64,000 nucleotides of DNA from Hydrotalea flava. Its GTDB lineage: Bacteria; Bacteroidota; Bacteroidia; Chitinophagales; Chitinophagaceae. Both the position numbers and the translations under genes were made by a program. Shown here piece by piece: positions 26,239 to 34,861 of the stretch. Where the stretch lies: assembly GCF_001623405.1 (NCBI RefSeq), contig NZ_LUHG01000065.1, forward strand, positions 1 through 64,000. Reading direction: 5' to 3'. The notes below the pieces were generated by a model, which saw only the letters and a program-made list of their open reading frames with translations, did not search any database and was not told the origin of the DNA. The first letter of the stretch is position 1; every line of letters starts with the position of its first letter.

Positions 26239-27237
26239 ATGCATTATTCAGCAAGCCTTCATCGCTACGATAACATGGAATATCGCAGATGCGGCAACAG
26301 CGGATTATTATTACCTGCCCTTTCATTGGGCTTATGGCATAACTTTGGAGATATTGACTCACAAGCCAATGCCCGTGCTATTTTACGCTTAGCCTTTGAT
26401 AAAGGTATTACACATTTTGATTTGGCCAATAATTATGGACCCCCTCCGGGCAGTGCAGAGGCTAATTTTGGTAAAATTTTCAAAGAAGATTTTTTACCGT
26501 ATCGTGATGAATTGATTATCAGCACAAAAGCCGGCTGGAAAATGTGGGAAGGGCCTTATGGTGACTATGGTTCAAAAAAATATCTGGTAGCCAGTATAGA
26601 CCAAAGTTTAAAAAGAATGGGATTGGATTATGTAGATATTTTTTATCACCACCGTCCTGATCCTCATACACCTTTAGAAGAAACAATGGCTACCTTACAC
26701 CTACTGGTTCAGCAAGGCAAAGCACTCTACGTTGGTATATCCAGTTATCCGCCTGCAGAAGCTGCCAAAGCATTTCAGCTACTACAACAAATGGGCACTC
26801 CCTGTTTAATACATCAGCCGCGTTATTCCATGTTAGACAGATGGGTAGAAGATGGTTTATTAGATGTATTAGAGAAAAATGGCGTTGGGTGTATTGCATT
26901 TTCGCCATTGGCACAAGGCGTTTTAACCAATAAATATTTAAAAGGAATACCTGCCGATAGCCGTGCGGCCAGCCATCGGGGCAATGGTGCTATTGAAGAA
27001 AATGTAATTACGCCCCAACTCATTCATAAACTGAATGCGTTAAATGAAATTGCAGACAAACGCAATCAGTCACTTGCACAAATGGCACTGGCATGGATTT
27101 TAAAAGACAAACGCATTACATCTGTATTAATTGGTGTAAGTAAACCCGAACAATTAACCGATTCATTAACAGCATTGCAACATTACTCTTTTTCAACAGA
27201 GGAGTTACAAAGCATTGAAGCGATTCTACATGCTTAA
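26239..27237 (+). CDS. Aldo/keto reductase, YghZ/Gpr-like (L-glyceraldehyde 3-phosphate reductase type)
   Basis: A 332-residue NADPH-dependent aldo/keto reductase of the KCAB/YghZ subgroup. The start is supported by close similarity of the opening (RYDNMEYRRCGNSGLLLPAL) to E. coli YghZ. Active-site features include FDLANNYGPPPGSAEANFG (Asp and Tyr of the tetrad), STKAGWKMWEGPYGDYG (Lys) and YVDIFYHHRPD (His). The cofactor-binding end is SVLIGVSKPEQLTDSL. YghZ reduces L-glyceraldehyde 3-phosphate and methylglyoxal-like aldehydes; the methylglyoxal synthase gene elsewhere in the window makes that idea attractive but unproven. The GH27 gene follows after 29 bases, so they form an operon. The 243 bases upstream hold no gene. 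Confidence 0.92.
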   Translation: MHYSASLHRYDNMEYRRCGNSGLLLPALSLGLWHNFGDIDSQANARAILRLAFDKGITHFDLANNYGPPPGSAEANFGKIFKEDFLPYRDELIISTKAGWKMWEGPYGDYGSKKYLVASIDQSLKRMGLDYVDIFYHHRPDPHTPLEETMATLHLLVQQGKALYVGISSYPPAEAAKAFQLLQQMGTPCLIHQPRYSMLDRWVEDGLLDVLEKNGVGCIAFSPLAQGVLTNKYLKGIPADSRAASHRGNGAIEENVITPQLIHKLNALNEIADKRNQSLAQMALAWILKDKRITSVLIGVSKPEQLTDSLTALQHYSFSTEELQSIEAILHA

Positions 27238-27266
27238 AATTGAATGATAATACATCAAAAAAATAT

Positions 27267-28475
27267 ATGAAAAAAATTACATTTATTTTACTATTTGCCT
27301 CTTTTTCACATGCCTATAGCCAAAAAACACAAGGCCTTGCTTTAACACCGCCATTGGGCTGGAACAGCTGGAATACATTTCAAACCAATATTAATGAACA
27401 GTTGGTAAAAGATATTGCCGATGTAATGGTATCCAGCGGCATGAAAGATGCAGGCTATGAATACTTGGTATTGGATGATGGATGGATGGCTATGGAACGC
27501 GATAAAAATGGAAATCTGGTAGCAGACCCCAAAAAATTTCCGCATGGCATAAAAGCTGTGGCTGATTATGTGCACTCAAAAGGATTAAAGTTTGGTTTGT
27601 ACAACTGTGCAGGCACAAAAACCTGTGCAGGATACCCGGGTACCAGAGGCTATGAATACCAGGATGCCCGCTATTATGCAGCACATGATGTAGATTATTT
27701 AAAATTCGACTGGTGCAATACTGAAGGCATCAATGCAAAAGAAGCCTATACCACCATGAGTAAAGCATTGGCTACAACCGGAAGACCCATTGTTTTCAGC
27801 ATGTGCGAATGGGGACAAAATAAACCATGGGAATGGGCTGAAAATGTGGGGCATTTATGGCGCACTACCGGCGATATATCAAACATATTTGCCGGAACCA
27901 AAGATATGGGCACCTGGCATGCGTTGGGTGTTTTAAAAATTATTGATTTACAAAAAGGGCTGCGTAAGTATGCAGGTCCGGGCCATTGGAATGATCCCGA
28001 TATGCTGGAAGTAGGCAATGGCTTAACCGAAGCTGAAAACAGAGCACATTTCTCCATGTGGTGTATGCTGGCGGCACCGTTAATTGCCGGAAACGATTTA
28101 CGAAACATGAGTACCGAAACAAAAAATATTTTAATTAACAAAGATGCCATTGCTGTTGATCAGGATAAAATGGGAATAGAAGGCTTTGCTTATGCAGAAA
28201 AAGACAGTGTGGAAACATGGCTTAAACCTTTACAAAACGGCGATTGGGCAGTATGTTTTTTAAACAGAAGCACGCACCCGGTGTCTTTTGAAATGAACTG
28301 GAAAGAAAAACCCATTTTCGATTCACTTTCAAAAGCTTCCTTAGATGCTGAAAAAAATTCTTATCAAATTTTTAATATCTGGTCAAAAAAAACCGAAGGC
28401 ACTACCAATCATACATTCAAAGCAACAGTGGGTGCACATGATGTAGTGATGTTGCGCTTGAAGAAAGAAAATTAA
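27267..28475 (+). CDS. Alpha-galactosidase, glycoside hydrolase family 27, secreted
   Basis: Hydrolyses terminal alpha-linked galactose (some GH27 members act on other alpha-glycosides) from oligo- or polysaccharides. The start chosen is ATG 27267, which gives a clean signal peptide (1-19, SHAYSQ); an upstream TTG would add nine residues in front of it. The mature barrel begins LALTPPLGWNSWNTF, with VLDDGWM, GLYNCAGTKTCAGYPG and the nucleophile Asp148 in YLKFDWCN. The acid/base is Asp203 in WRTTGDISNIF. A C-terminal beta-sandwich domain follows (about 310-402). The length of 402 is normal. It is downstream of an aldo/keto reductase in the same operon; no sugar transporter or SusCD pair is nearby. 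Confidence 0.94.
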   Translation: MKKITFILLFASFSHAYSQKTQGLALTPPLGWNSWNTFQTNINEQLVKDIADVMVSSGMKDAGYEYLVLDDGWMAMERDKNGNLVADPKKFPHGIKAVADYVHSKGLKFGLYNCAGTKTCAGYPGTRGYEYQDARYYAAHDVDYLKFDWCNTEGINAKEAYTTMSKALATTGRPIVFSMCEWGQNKPWEWAENVGHLWRTTGDISNIFAGTKDMGTWHALGVLKIIDLQKGLRKYAGPGHWNDPDMLEVGNGLTEAENRAHFSMWCMLAAPLIAGNDLRNMSTETKNILINKDAIAVDQDKMGIEGFAYAEKDSVETWLKPLQNGDWAVCFLNRSTHPVSFEMNWKEKPIFDSLSKASLDAEKNSYQIFNIWSKKTEGTTNHTFKATVGAHDVVMLRLKKEN

Positions 28476-28485
28476 ATAATTTCTC

Positions 28486-30873
28486 TTAGGCTGCTGCTAC
28501 GTCCAATGTTCGCAGCAGCCATACTTTTATAACATCGTTCACTATCAAATTACAAAACAAAAAATATAATACTGTACTAATTGCGGGCAATATTGGCAAC
28601 GCAGTAAATCCGGTGAAACCAATTTGAAGCAATACCAGTACTACTGCCATATCTGCTATAATTACCCATAACAACGTTTTACTGATAGGTTCCTGATAAA
28701 ACCTTTGGTTGGTTCTTACCGTTAATACAGCACAAATACCGGAATAAAATAACGTAGCAAAACCAAGTGTATGTGCAGTTTCGGGTTGTAATAGTTGAAA
28801 ATAATGTGATGCCCATAAAAACCAAACCAAACATTCTGCAAAAAGTAAAACGCCTAATACAAAACCTTTTATCACCATAGGTTTTATATTCCAGTTAGCA
28901 GGCAACTTGCTCCATTGTACTTTATCGGTTGCCAATGCCAATACCACAAAATCAATTAAAAAAAGCATCAATACCATATCAATAGCTCCTACTACAAATG
29001 TTTTAGTAATAAGAAAGGCCCCACATACAAACAAAATAGTTTGTAGCGTTTTGGCAATTTTATTTACCGTATAATTAGAGATGCGCACATGGGTAATTCT
29101 GCCTACCCGTATTAAATCTACAATTTGTTTTAACCCATCCTGTAATAAAATAATACTGGCAGCCTGTTTGGCCACATCTGTTGCAGTACTAACAGCAATG
29201 CCTACTTCTGCCTGCTTTAATGCAGGTGCATCATTCACCCCATCACCCGTCATTCCTGTAATTTGCTTTTCTTGCTGTAATATTTTTACAATATTGTATT
29301 TATCTTCCGGCAATACTTCGGCAAAGCCATCATATTGCTGAATAATGGTACCGGAATGCTGCAATGCAGCTCTTACATCATTAATGGCAATAATTCTACT
29401 ACCCACACCGGCCCGCAGTGCAATTTCTTTTGCTACGGGTAATGCATCGCCGGTTAACATTTTTACGGTTACACCCAACTCTTTAATAGCTGAAAGCATC
29501 CCGGCAGAATCAGGACGCGGCGGATCGTACAAAGCGGCTATGCCAACCAATTGTGTTGTATTATCTTTTTGAATAGCTACTGCAATTGTTTTAAATCCTT
29601 TACCGGCCCAGACTTCAACCGTAGCATCCAGTTCTGGTAATGATGGTGTACACAATGACTGAATGGTAACGTAGGCGCCTTTTAGTACAACAAATGTATC
29701 ATTATTGTGTACAATCATTGCTTCGGTTCTTTTAGTAGCTGCAGAAAAAGGGACAAACGTTTTTTGCTGGTAAGTATTTGATGTAATTTCGGCAGTTTTA
29801 AATTTTTGAAAAAAAGCTTCATCAATAGCATCATTATTGGCCGCTACCGAGGCAAGCATGCCATACAACAATACTTCATTTTCAGAAAAGCCTTTAGCAG
29901 CCTTCATTTCCTGCAAGGAAAGTTTATTCTCGGTAATGGTACCGGTTTTATCAATACACAGCGTGGTTAAAGTGGCAGCATCTTCCGTTGCACTTAAGCG
30001 GCTTACCAGCAAACCCTTTTCAGACAGCTCCTGCGATGCTTTGGCCATGCTGATGGTAAACATAGCAGGTAACCCAATAGGTACTGCTGAAACCAACAAT
30101 ATTAAAATAAGCGGCAATGTGGTTAAAAAAAAAGCACCACCCAATAACGCATCCAATACAGTTATTCCCAACACCACCACCACAATTGAAAACAAAATTT
30201 GCACCACCTTTCCCACAATTTCTTCCATGTGCATTTTATGTTTGGCTGCCATAATTAAACCGGCAGTTTTACCAAAAACCGTATTGGCTGCAGTGGCTGT
30301 TACCAAAGCTGTACACTCACCATTTTTAACAATAGAGCCGGAATAAATATTATCATTCGCTGCAGCTTTAATTAAAGCTGACTCGCCGGTTAAAGCCGAT
30401 TTATCCACCTGAATATTGCCCTCAATAATTTGCATATCGGCTACAAGAAAATCGCCGGTTCTGATTCTGAGTACATCACCCGGAACAATTGCTCTGGAGG
30501 GAAGATTGACCCAAATTGCATTACGCAAAGCCCTTACCATAACAGTTAATTTTGTTTTTAACGACTCAACCGTTTTAGCTGCTTTTAACTCTTGCAAAAA
30601 ACCAAGCAAGCCATTAAAAAATAATAATCCGGCAATTAACCAACCGTCAAAATTACGATGCAATATAAAAGAAATAACAACAGTTGCTTCCAGCATCCAG
30701 GCAGTTAATCCCCAGAAATGGCGGAGGAACAATAAAATAGCAGATGGTTTTTTCTCTACTACCTCATTGGCGCCATATTTTAAATGCAAGGCAGCTACCT
30801 GTGCATCTGAAAGCCCGGTTCGTACATCTGTACCAAACGCCTTCATTTGATCTTGCAGGGATACATCAGACAT
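28486..30873 (-). CDS. P-type ATPase, plasma-membrane proton-efflux (P3A) type
   Basis: A 795-residue P-type ATPase resembling the P3A proton pumps of plants, fungi and some prokaryotes. The start chosen is ATG 30871-30873; a TTG three codons earlier opens the frame. It has the actuator motif ALTGESALIK (TGES about 162-165) and the M4 segment SAVPIGLPAMFTISMA. The phosphorylation motif is CIDKTGTITENKL (Asp308), with the hinge GMTGDGVNDAPALKQAEVG. There is no N-terminal heavy-metal domain and no long autoinhibitory C-terminus. It would export protons at the cost of ATP; ion specificity is inferred from family resemblance. It is 21 bases downstream of a universal stress protein gene, in the same operon. 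Confidence 0.85.
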   Translation of the reverse strand: MSDVSLQDQMKAFGTDVRTGLSDAQVAALHLKYGANEVVEKKPSAILLFLRHFWGLTAWMLEATVVISFILHRNFDGWLIAGLLFFNGLLGFLQELKAAKTVESLKTKLTVMVRALRNAIWVNLPSRAIVPGDVLRIRTGDFLVADMQIIEGNIQVDKSALTGESALIKAAANDNIYSGSIVKNGECTALVTATAANTVFGKTAGLIMAAKHKMHMEEIVGKVVQILFSIVVVVLGITVLDALLGGAFFLTTLPLILILLVSAVPIGLPAMFTISMAKASQELSEKGLLVSRLSATEDAATLTTLCIDKTGTITENKLSLQEMKAAKGFSENEVLLYGMLASVAANNDAIDEAFFQKFKTAEITSNTYQQKTFVPFSAATKRTEAMIVHNNDTFVVLKGAYVTIQSLCTPSLPELDATVEVWAGKGFKTIAVAIQKDNTTQLVGIAALYDPPRPDSAGMLSAIKELGVTVKMLTGDALPVAKEIALRAGVGSRIIAINDVRAALQHSGTIIQQYDGFAEVLPEDKYNIVKILQQEKQITGMTGDGVNDAPALKQAEVGIAVSTATDVAKQAASIILLQDGLKQIVDLIRVGRITHVRISNYTVNKIAKTLQTILFVCGAFLITKTFVVGAIDMVLMLFLIDFVVLALATDKVQWSKLPANWNIKPMVIKGFVLGVLLFAECLVWFLWASHYFQLLQPETAHTLGFATLFYSGICAVLTVRTNQRFYQEPISKTLLWVIIADMAVVLVLLQIGFTGFTALPILPAISTVLYFLFCNLIVNDVIKVWLLRTLDVAAA

Positions 30874-30894
30874 ATATACCAATTTAATGAACCG

Positions 30895-31350
30895 TTACTG
30901 ACCAGTTGGAATGATGAACAAAGGTTTTTTGGTGTATTTTAAAATTTTAGCCGGAACATTGCCCATTAACAAAGTATCTAAACCGCTGTGGCTATGTGAG
31001 CCCAAAACAATAATATCTGCTTTGTATTCATCGGCATAAGACAGAATTGCATCTGCAGTATCTCCTTCTAAAATCATAGTAGGTATGTTACCATCACCTA
31101 CATGCAAAGCAGCGGATGACAAAAACTGGCGTGCCTGTTTTTTTAATTCTTCCACCAATTCAATTGTATTAGCCGTATTAAACCCACCAAATCCCATGAT
31201 AGGTGAATAATCAACAGAATAATATCCGGCATCTGCCACCACATGCACCAAACAAACCTCGGACTGCATGGCTTTGGCTAACTGATAACCTTGTTCGGCA
31301 ATAAACTGGGCGGAAGGATTGTAATCGAGGGCAATTAATACTTTTTTCAT
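30895..31350 (-). CDS. Universal stress protein (UspA family)
   Basis: A 151-residue single-domain Usp protein. The start chosen is ATG 31348-31350 (MKKVLIALDYNPSAQ); the open frame extends 17 codons upstream from a TTG with no family similarity. The ATP-binding pattern G-2x-G-9x-G(S/T) is visible as VLGSHSHSGLDTLLMGNVPAKIL, so nucleotide binding is likely. Usp proteins respond to starvation and energy stress, often as regulators of partner proteins. The tight pairing with a proton-pumping ATPase gene suggests that it modulates the pump or is co-induced under acid or energy stress, which is inference from position. Confidence 0.9.
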   Translation of the reverse strand: MKKVLIALDYNPSAQFIAEQGYQLAKAMQSEVCLVHVVADAGYYSVDYSPIMGFGGFNTANTIELVEELKKQARQFLSSAALHVGDGNIPTMILEGDTADAILSYADEYKADIIVLGSHSHSGLDTLLMGNVPAKILKYTKKPLFIIPTGQ

Positions 31351-31503
31351 AAAATGATTTTTAATACTTTCAATAAAAACAGCATTTTCAAAGGCATACA
31401 AACAGGCATTGCTGCTATACCATGTTTGTGTTTAAATAGACTTGTAAGGTATAAATTTTAAAAGATACCAGCTATTTTTAGCCAGTAAAAAATGTATAAA
31501 AAA

Positions 31504-32415
31504 TTAGTTTAATGCATTGGGCTGTAATAACTCAAATGCATTTTGAACAATATTTACTTCAATGGTATCATTGGTATCTACCGGTTCGCCATCAATATGC
31601 ATAGGTGCATGTTTTAAATTACTGATGGTAACTGCCGGTGTTTGAAAATAGATGACATTTTTGTGTGTAATTTCATCTACCAATTCCTGCAGGCGGTTAT
31701 TTCCCTTAATTTGTTTCAGTAAAGCAAATGGAATTTTGGCTTTATTCATCTTTTGTATAATCACAATATCCAACAAACCATCATTTAAACTGGCAGCAGG
31801 TGCAATGGTTAAATTATTTCCAAACTGATTGCTGTTGGCAATGGTAATGGCAAAAGCATCGGTATAAAATGAAAAATCGTTCAGCTTCACTTCAAATTGA
31901 AAGGGCTGTGCTTTAAAAAAATTAATGAGGCTTTCTTTGGTATAAGTAAATAACCCTCTTTTAGAATTCATTGCAAACCTGTGGGCTACTTGTGCATCAA
32001 AACCTAACCCACTCAACATACAAGAGTAATGCTGGTTTAAAGTAAAAGCATCCACCGGCTTCGCCTTCCCATTAAAAATTACTGCTAATGCTGCCTTTGG
32101 TTTTTTGGGAATATTTGCCGCAAATGCCAATCCGTTACCCGAGCCTACAGGTATTATTCCAAATTGTACTTTATTATTTCGTAAGGCTTGTGTAACCTGA
32201 TTAACAGTTCCATCTCCTCCGGAAATTACCACATCGGTAAATCCTTCGTTTTCTATTTTATCTTTCACTACATCGTAATTCCCAATTGGTGAAGTAGATA
32301 AAATTTCAAAAGGAATATTTCGGGCACTTGTTTCAGATTCAATTAAATGAATAAGGGCATCTTTTTTAGTGGTACCTGAAATGGGATTCACTAAATAAAT
32401 AATTTTACGGGCCAT
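31504..32415 (-). CDS. Diacylglycerol kinase-family lipid kinase (YegS/DgkB-like)
   Basis: A 303-residue member of the diacylglycerol/sphingosine kinase family, which phosphorylates a lipid hydroxyl using ATP on the cytoplasmic face of the membrane. The N-terminal catalytic domain has YLVNPISGTTKKD (8-20), the nucleotide motif SGGDGTVNQV (SGGDGT about 65-70) and IPVGSGNGLAFA. The C-terminal beta domain has DGLLDIVIIQKMNK and HIDGEPVD, as in YegS/DgkB. The substrate lipid is not evident. It is 55 bases downstream of fabH on the same strand, fitting a lipid-metabolism pair. Confidence 0.92.
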   Translation of the reverse strand: MARKIIYLVNPISGTTKKDALIHLIESETSARNIPFEILSTSPIGNYDVVKDKIENEGFTDVVISGGDGTVNQVTQALRNNKVQFGIIPVGSGNGLAFAANIPKKPKAALAVIFNGKAKPVDAFTLNQHYSCMLSGLGFDAQVAHRFAMNSKRGLFTYTKESLINFFKAQPFQFEVKLNDFSFYTDAFAITIANSNQFGNNLTIAPAASLNDGLLDIVIIQKMNKAKIPFALLKQIKGNNRLQELVDEITHKNVIYFQTPAVTISNLKHAPMHIDGEPVDTNDTIEVNIVQNAFELLQPNALN

Positions 32416-32469
32416 GTTTGCAACAATTAGAAAATAGAGGATACAAATGGAATGAAACCGAAGCAGGCA

Positions 32470-33519
32470 TTACCATTTTAGTAATGCACTTGCCCAGGTA
32501 AATCCGCTGCCAAAAGCAGCCAAACAAACAAGATTACCTGTTTTTATTTTGCCTTGCTCCCAAGCTTCGCAAAGGGCTATGGGTATAGATGCCGCTGTTG
32601 TGTTGCCATAATGCTGAATATTATTGTATACTTTTTCATCGGGCAATCCCAATTGCTGTTGTACAAACTGCGCTATGCGTAAATTGGCCTGATGGGGGAT
32701 TAACATATCCAAATCGGCCGGCTGATAATCATTGGCCTGCAGGGCCTCTTTAATTACTTCCGGAAATTTTACCACTGCTTTTTTAAAAACGGCGGGGCCA
32801 TCCATGAACGGAAAATTTTCTGCATTGTCGATCATAGCATGACTCATAAACATATCTGCAATGGGTGCATCATTAAAGGTTGCATAATTTTTAGTGCCCC
32901 AATGGTTGGCATGGGTTCCGGGATTGTACATGGCTAAAATTTCAGCCGATTCACCATCACTATGCAAGTGTGTACTTAAAATTCCACGATTTGTATCTTC
33001 ACTTGGCTGCAGCACCACGGCACCAGCACCATCACCAAAAATAACACTTACATTACGACCACGGGTGCTAAAATCTAAACCAAAGCTGTGTTTTTCAGAA
33101 CCTACCACCAATATATTTTTATACATGCCGGTCTTTATAAACTGGTCTGCTACACTTAATGCATACACAAATCCACTGCATTGATTTCTGACATCCAAAG
33201 CACCCACTTCTTTCATTTTTAAAGCACGTTGCAATAAAACACCGCAACCGGGAAAATAATAATCGGGTGAAAGGGTGGCAAAAACGATAAAATCAATGTC
33301 CTGAGGCGTAATTCCGGCACGCTCAATGGCTATTTTAGCGGCTTCTACACCCATTGTAGTTGTGGTTTCATTGGTACGGTGTGCATATCTACGCTCTTTT
33401 ATTCCTGTTCTTTCCTGTATCCAGGCATCACTGGTATCCATGTATTGCAGCAAATCATTGTTCGTTATCACTTGTTCAGGAGCATACATGCCAATACCAG
33501 CAATTGCAGATCGTATCAT
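32470..33519 (-). CDS. fabH: 3-oxoacyl-ACP synthase III (KAS III)
   Basis: Initiates fatty-acid synthesis by condensing an acyl-CoA with malonyl-ACP. The start chosen is ATG 33517-33519 (MIRSAIAGIGMYAPEQVITN), giving 349 residues. The catalytic triad is Cys114 in RNQCSGFVYA, the His in IPHQANLRI and the Asn in HYGNTTAASIP. The family signature DTSDAWIQERTGIKERRYA near the N-terminus is intact. A few inserted residues around LAMYNPGTHANHWGTKN make it slightly longer than E. coli FabH (317), as in many Bacteroidota homologues; a KAS III-like enzyme of a special pathway is possible. Its promoter shares the 33.5-kb intergenic region with the divergent asd leader. Confidence 0.9.
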   Translation of the reverse strand: MIRSAIAGIGMYAPEQVITNNDLLQYMDTSDAWIQERTGIKERRYAHRTNETTTTMGVEAAKIAIERAGITPQDIDFIVFATLSPDYYFPGCGVLLQRALKMKEVGALDVRNQCSGFVYALSVADQFIKTGMYKNILVVGSEKHSFGLDFSTRGRNVSVIFGDGAGAVVLQPSEDTNRGILSTHLHSDGESAEILAMYNPGTHANHWGTKNYATFNDAPIADMFMSHAMIDNAENFPFMDGPAVFKKAVVKFPEVIKEALQANDYQPADLDMLIPHQANLRIAQFVQQQLGLPDEKVYNNIQHYGNTTAASIPIALCEAWEQGKIKTGNLVCLAAFGSGFTWASALLKW

Positions 33520-33556
33520 AATTCTCAATTTAGAAGTGAAGGTAAAGGAAAATAAT

Positions 33557-33587
33557 TTTGACAGAATGAATTTTGAGTCTATTTTCG
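33557..33587 (+). promoter_or_regulatory. Candidate promoter of the asd leader transcript
   Basis: TTTG (33557-33560), 19 bases, then TATTTTCG (33580-33587), one base off TAnnTTTG with ideal spacing. The predicted start of transcription, near 33593-33596, falls at or just before the leader-peptide ATG, so the mRNA would be nearly leaderless. Confidence 0.5.
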
Positions 33588-33595
33588 CACCCGCA

Positions 33596-33640
33596 ATGAA
33601 TAAAGTAATCTATACCAAACGTACCAAGAAACCTGTTTAG
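33596..33640 (+). CDS. Putative Thr/Lys leader peptide of asd
   Basis: ATG to TAG encodes 14 residues, MNKVIYTKRTKKPV, with four Lys and two Thr codons clustered as T-K-R-T-K-K. It lies between a promoter-like element and a terminator, about 150 bases before asd, whose product makes the common precursor of Thr, Lys and Met. The codons ACC AAG AAA CCT (33623-33634) sit in a segment that can pair with the downstream antiterminator arm. This fits a leader whose translation senses charged Thr/Lys tRNA. Translation is not proven, and no ribosome binding site is visible. Confidence 0.5.
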   Translation: MNKVIYTKRTKKPV

Positions 33641-33708
33641 CGGGAAGGTACTTTGTTTGTGTATAGGCAACATAAATTAAAACCTTCCCTTCAACGGAAG
33701 GTTTTTTT
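33623..33708 (+). promoter_or_regulatory. Candidate transcription attenuator upstream of asd
   Basis: Four segments can form alternative hairpins. Segment 1, ACCAAGAAACCT (33623-33634), overlaps the last leader codons. Segment 2, GGGAAGGT (33642-33649), can pair with part of segment 1 (ACCT/AGGT plus AAG/CTT). Segment 2 can instead pair perfectly over 8 bp with segment 3, ACCTTCCC (33682-33689). Segment 3 also pairs with segment 4 as the terminator AAAACCTTCC / GGAAGGTTTT (33679-33688, 33696-33705), with T residues running to 33708. No + strand gene other than the leader peptide precedes this terminator. The layout matches ribosome-mediated attenuation; mechanism inferred. Confidence 0.55.
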
Positions 33709-33787
33709 ATTGTTACACTTCATTCAATAAACATAACACAAAGCGTTAGAGCAAGCAAACATCATTCATTCACAAAAAAAACAAACA

Positions 33788-34777
33788 ATGAAAGTAGCCG
33801 TAGTTGGAGCTACCGGTTTAGTAGGCTCAAAAATGTTACAAGTTTTGGAAGAAAGAAACTTCCCCGTTACTGAATTAATTCCCGTTGCCTCTGAAAAATC
33901 TGTTGGCAAACAGGTTATTTTTAAAGGGAACCCACACACTGTAGTTGGTATGGAGCAGGGCATTGCAGCCAAACCGGCTGTTGCTATCTTTTCTGCAGGC
34001 GGTGGCACTTCATTAGAATGGGCACCCAAATTTGCAGCAGCAGGCATTAAGGTAATTGACAATTCCAGTGCCTGGCGTATGGACCCTTCTAAAAAACTAG
34101 TAGTGCCTGAAGTAAATGCCAACGTGTTAACCAAAGATGATTTTATTATTGCAAATCCCAATTGTTCTACCATTCAAATGGTAGTTGCTTTGCAACCCCT
34201 TCACAAAGCCTATACCATACAACGTATTGTGGTAAGTACATACCAAAGTGTTACCGGCACAGGCAAAAAAGCGGTTGACCAGTTAATGAATGAAAGAAAA
34301 GGTATTCAGGGAGAAATGGCTTATAAATACCCCATCGACTTAAATGTAATTCCTCAAATTGATGTGTTTTTAGACAATGGTTACACCAAAGAAGAAATGA
34401 AAATGGTGAATGAAACCAAAAAAATTATGCAGGATGACAGTATTCGCGTAACGGCAACCACCGTTCGTATTCCGGTAGTGGGCGGGCATAGCGAAAGTGT
34501 AAATATTGAATTTGAAAAAGAATTTGATGTAGCGGAAGTAATAAACTTGTTGAACAAAGCACCCGGAGTAATTGTACAACAGGATGATGCTGCTCAATTG
34601 TACCCCATGCCACTTTGGGCGCATGAAAAAGATGAAGTTTTTGTTGGCCGCATTCGCAGAGATGAAACACAGCCCAAAACTTTGAATATGTGGGTAGTGA
34701 GCGATAACCTGCGCAAAGGTGCTGCTACCAATGCCGTTCAAATTGCCGAATACTTAATGGCTAATCATTTGCTGTAG
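33788..34777 (+). CDS. asd: Aspartate-semialdehyde dehydrogenase
   Basis: Reduces aspartyl-4-phosphate to aspartate-4-semialdehyde with NADPH, the branch point to lysine/diaminopimelate, threonine and methionine. The 329-residue protein has the Rossmann motif VAVVGATGLVGSKM (3-16), the catalytic Cys126 in ANPNCSTIQM and the substrate-binding RIPVVGGHSESVNIEF with the conserved His. The ending RKGAATNAVQIAEYL is also typical. It is preceded by a putative Thr/Lys attenuator and followed by its own terminator, so it appears to be transcribed alone, with end-product control at the leader (inference). Confidence 0.97.
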   Translation: MKVAVVGATGLVGSKMLQVLEERNFPVTELIPVASEKSVGKQVIFKGNPHTVVGMEQGIAAKPAVAIFSAGGGTSLEWAPKFAAAGIKVIDNSSAWRMDPSKKLVVPEVNANVLTKDDFIIANPNCSTIQMVVALQPLHKAYTIQRIVVSTYQSVTGTGKKAVDQLMNERKGIQGEMAYKYPIDLNVIPQIDVFLDNGYTKEEMKMVNETKKIMQDDSIRVTATTVRIPVVGGHSESVNIEFEKEFDVAEVINLLNKAPGVIVQQDDAAQLYPMPLWAHEKDEVFVGRIRRDETQPKTLNMWVVSDNLRKGAATNAVQIAEYLMANHLL

Positions 34778-34798
34778 TATTATGGATTTTATTTTTTT

Positions 34799-34845
34799 TA
34801 CACCTTCCTTAAAGTTTTAAACCGGCGGGAAGGTGTAATTTTTTT
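34799..34845 (+). terminator. Terminator downstream of asd
   Basis: TACACCTTCC (34799-34808) pairs with GGAAGGTGTA (34828-34837), a 10-bp stem with a 19-base loop, followed by a T-run to 34845. The next gene starts only 16 bases later on the same strand. The core ACCTTCC/GGAAGGT is the same as in the leader terminator. Confidence 0.75.
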
Positions 34846-34861
34846 GGAATAAATTTAGGGT

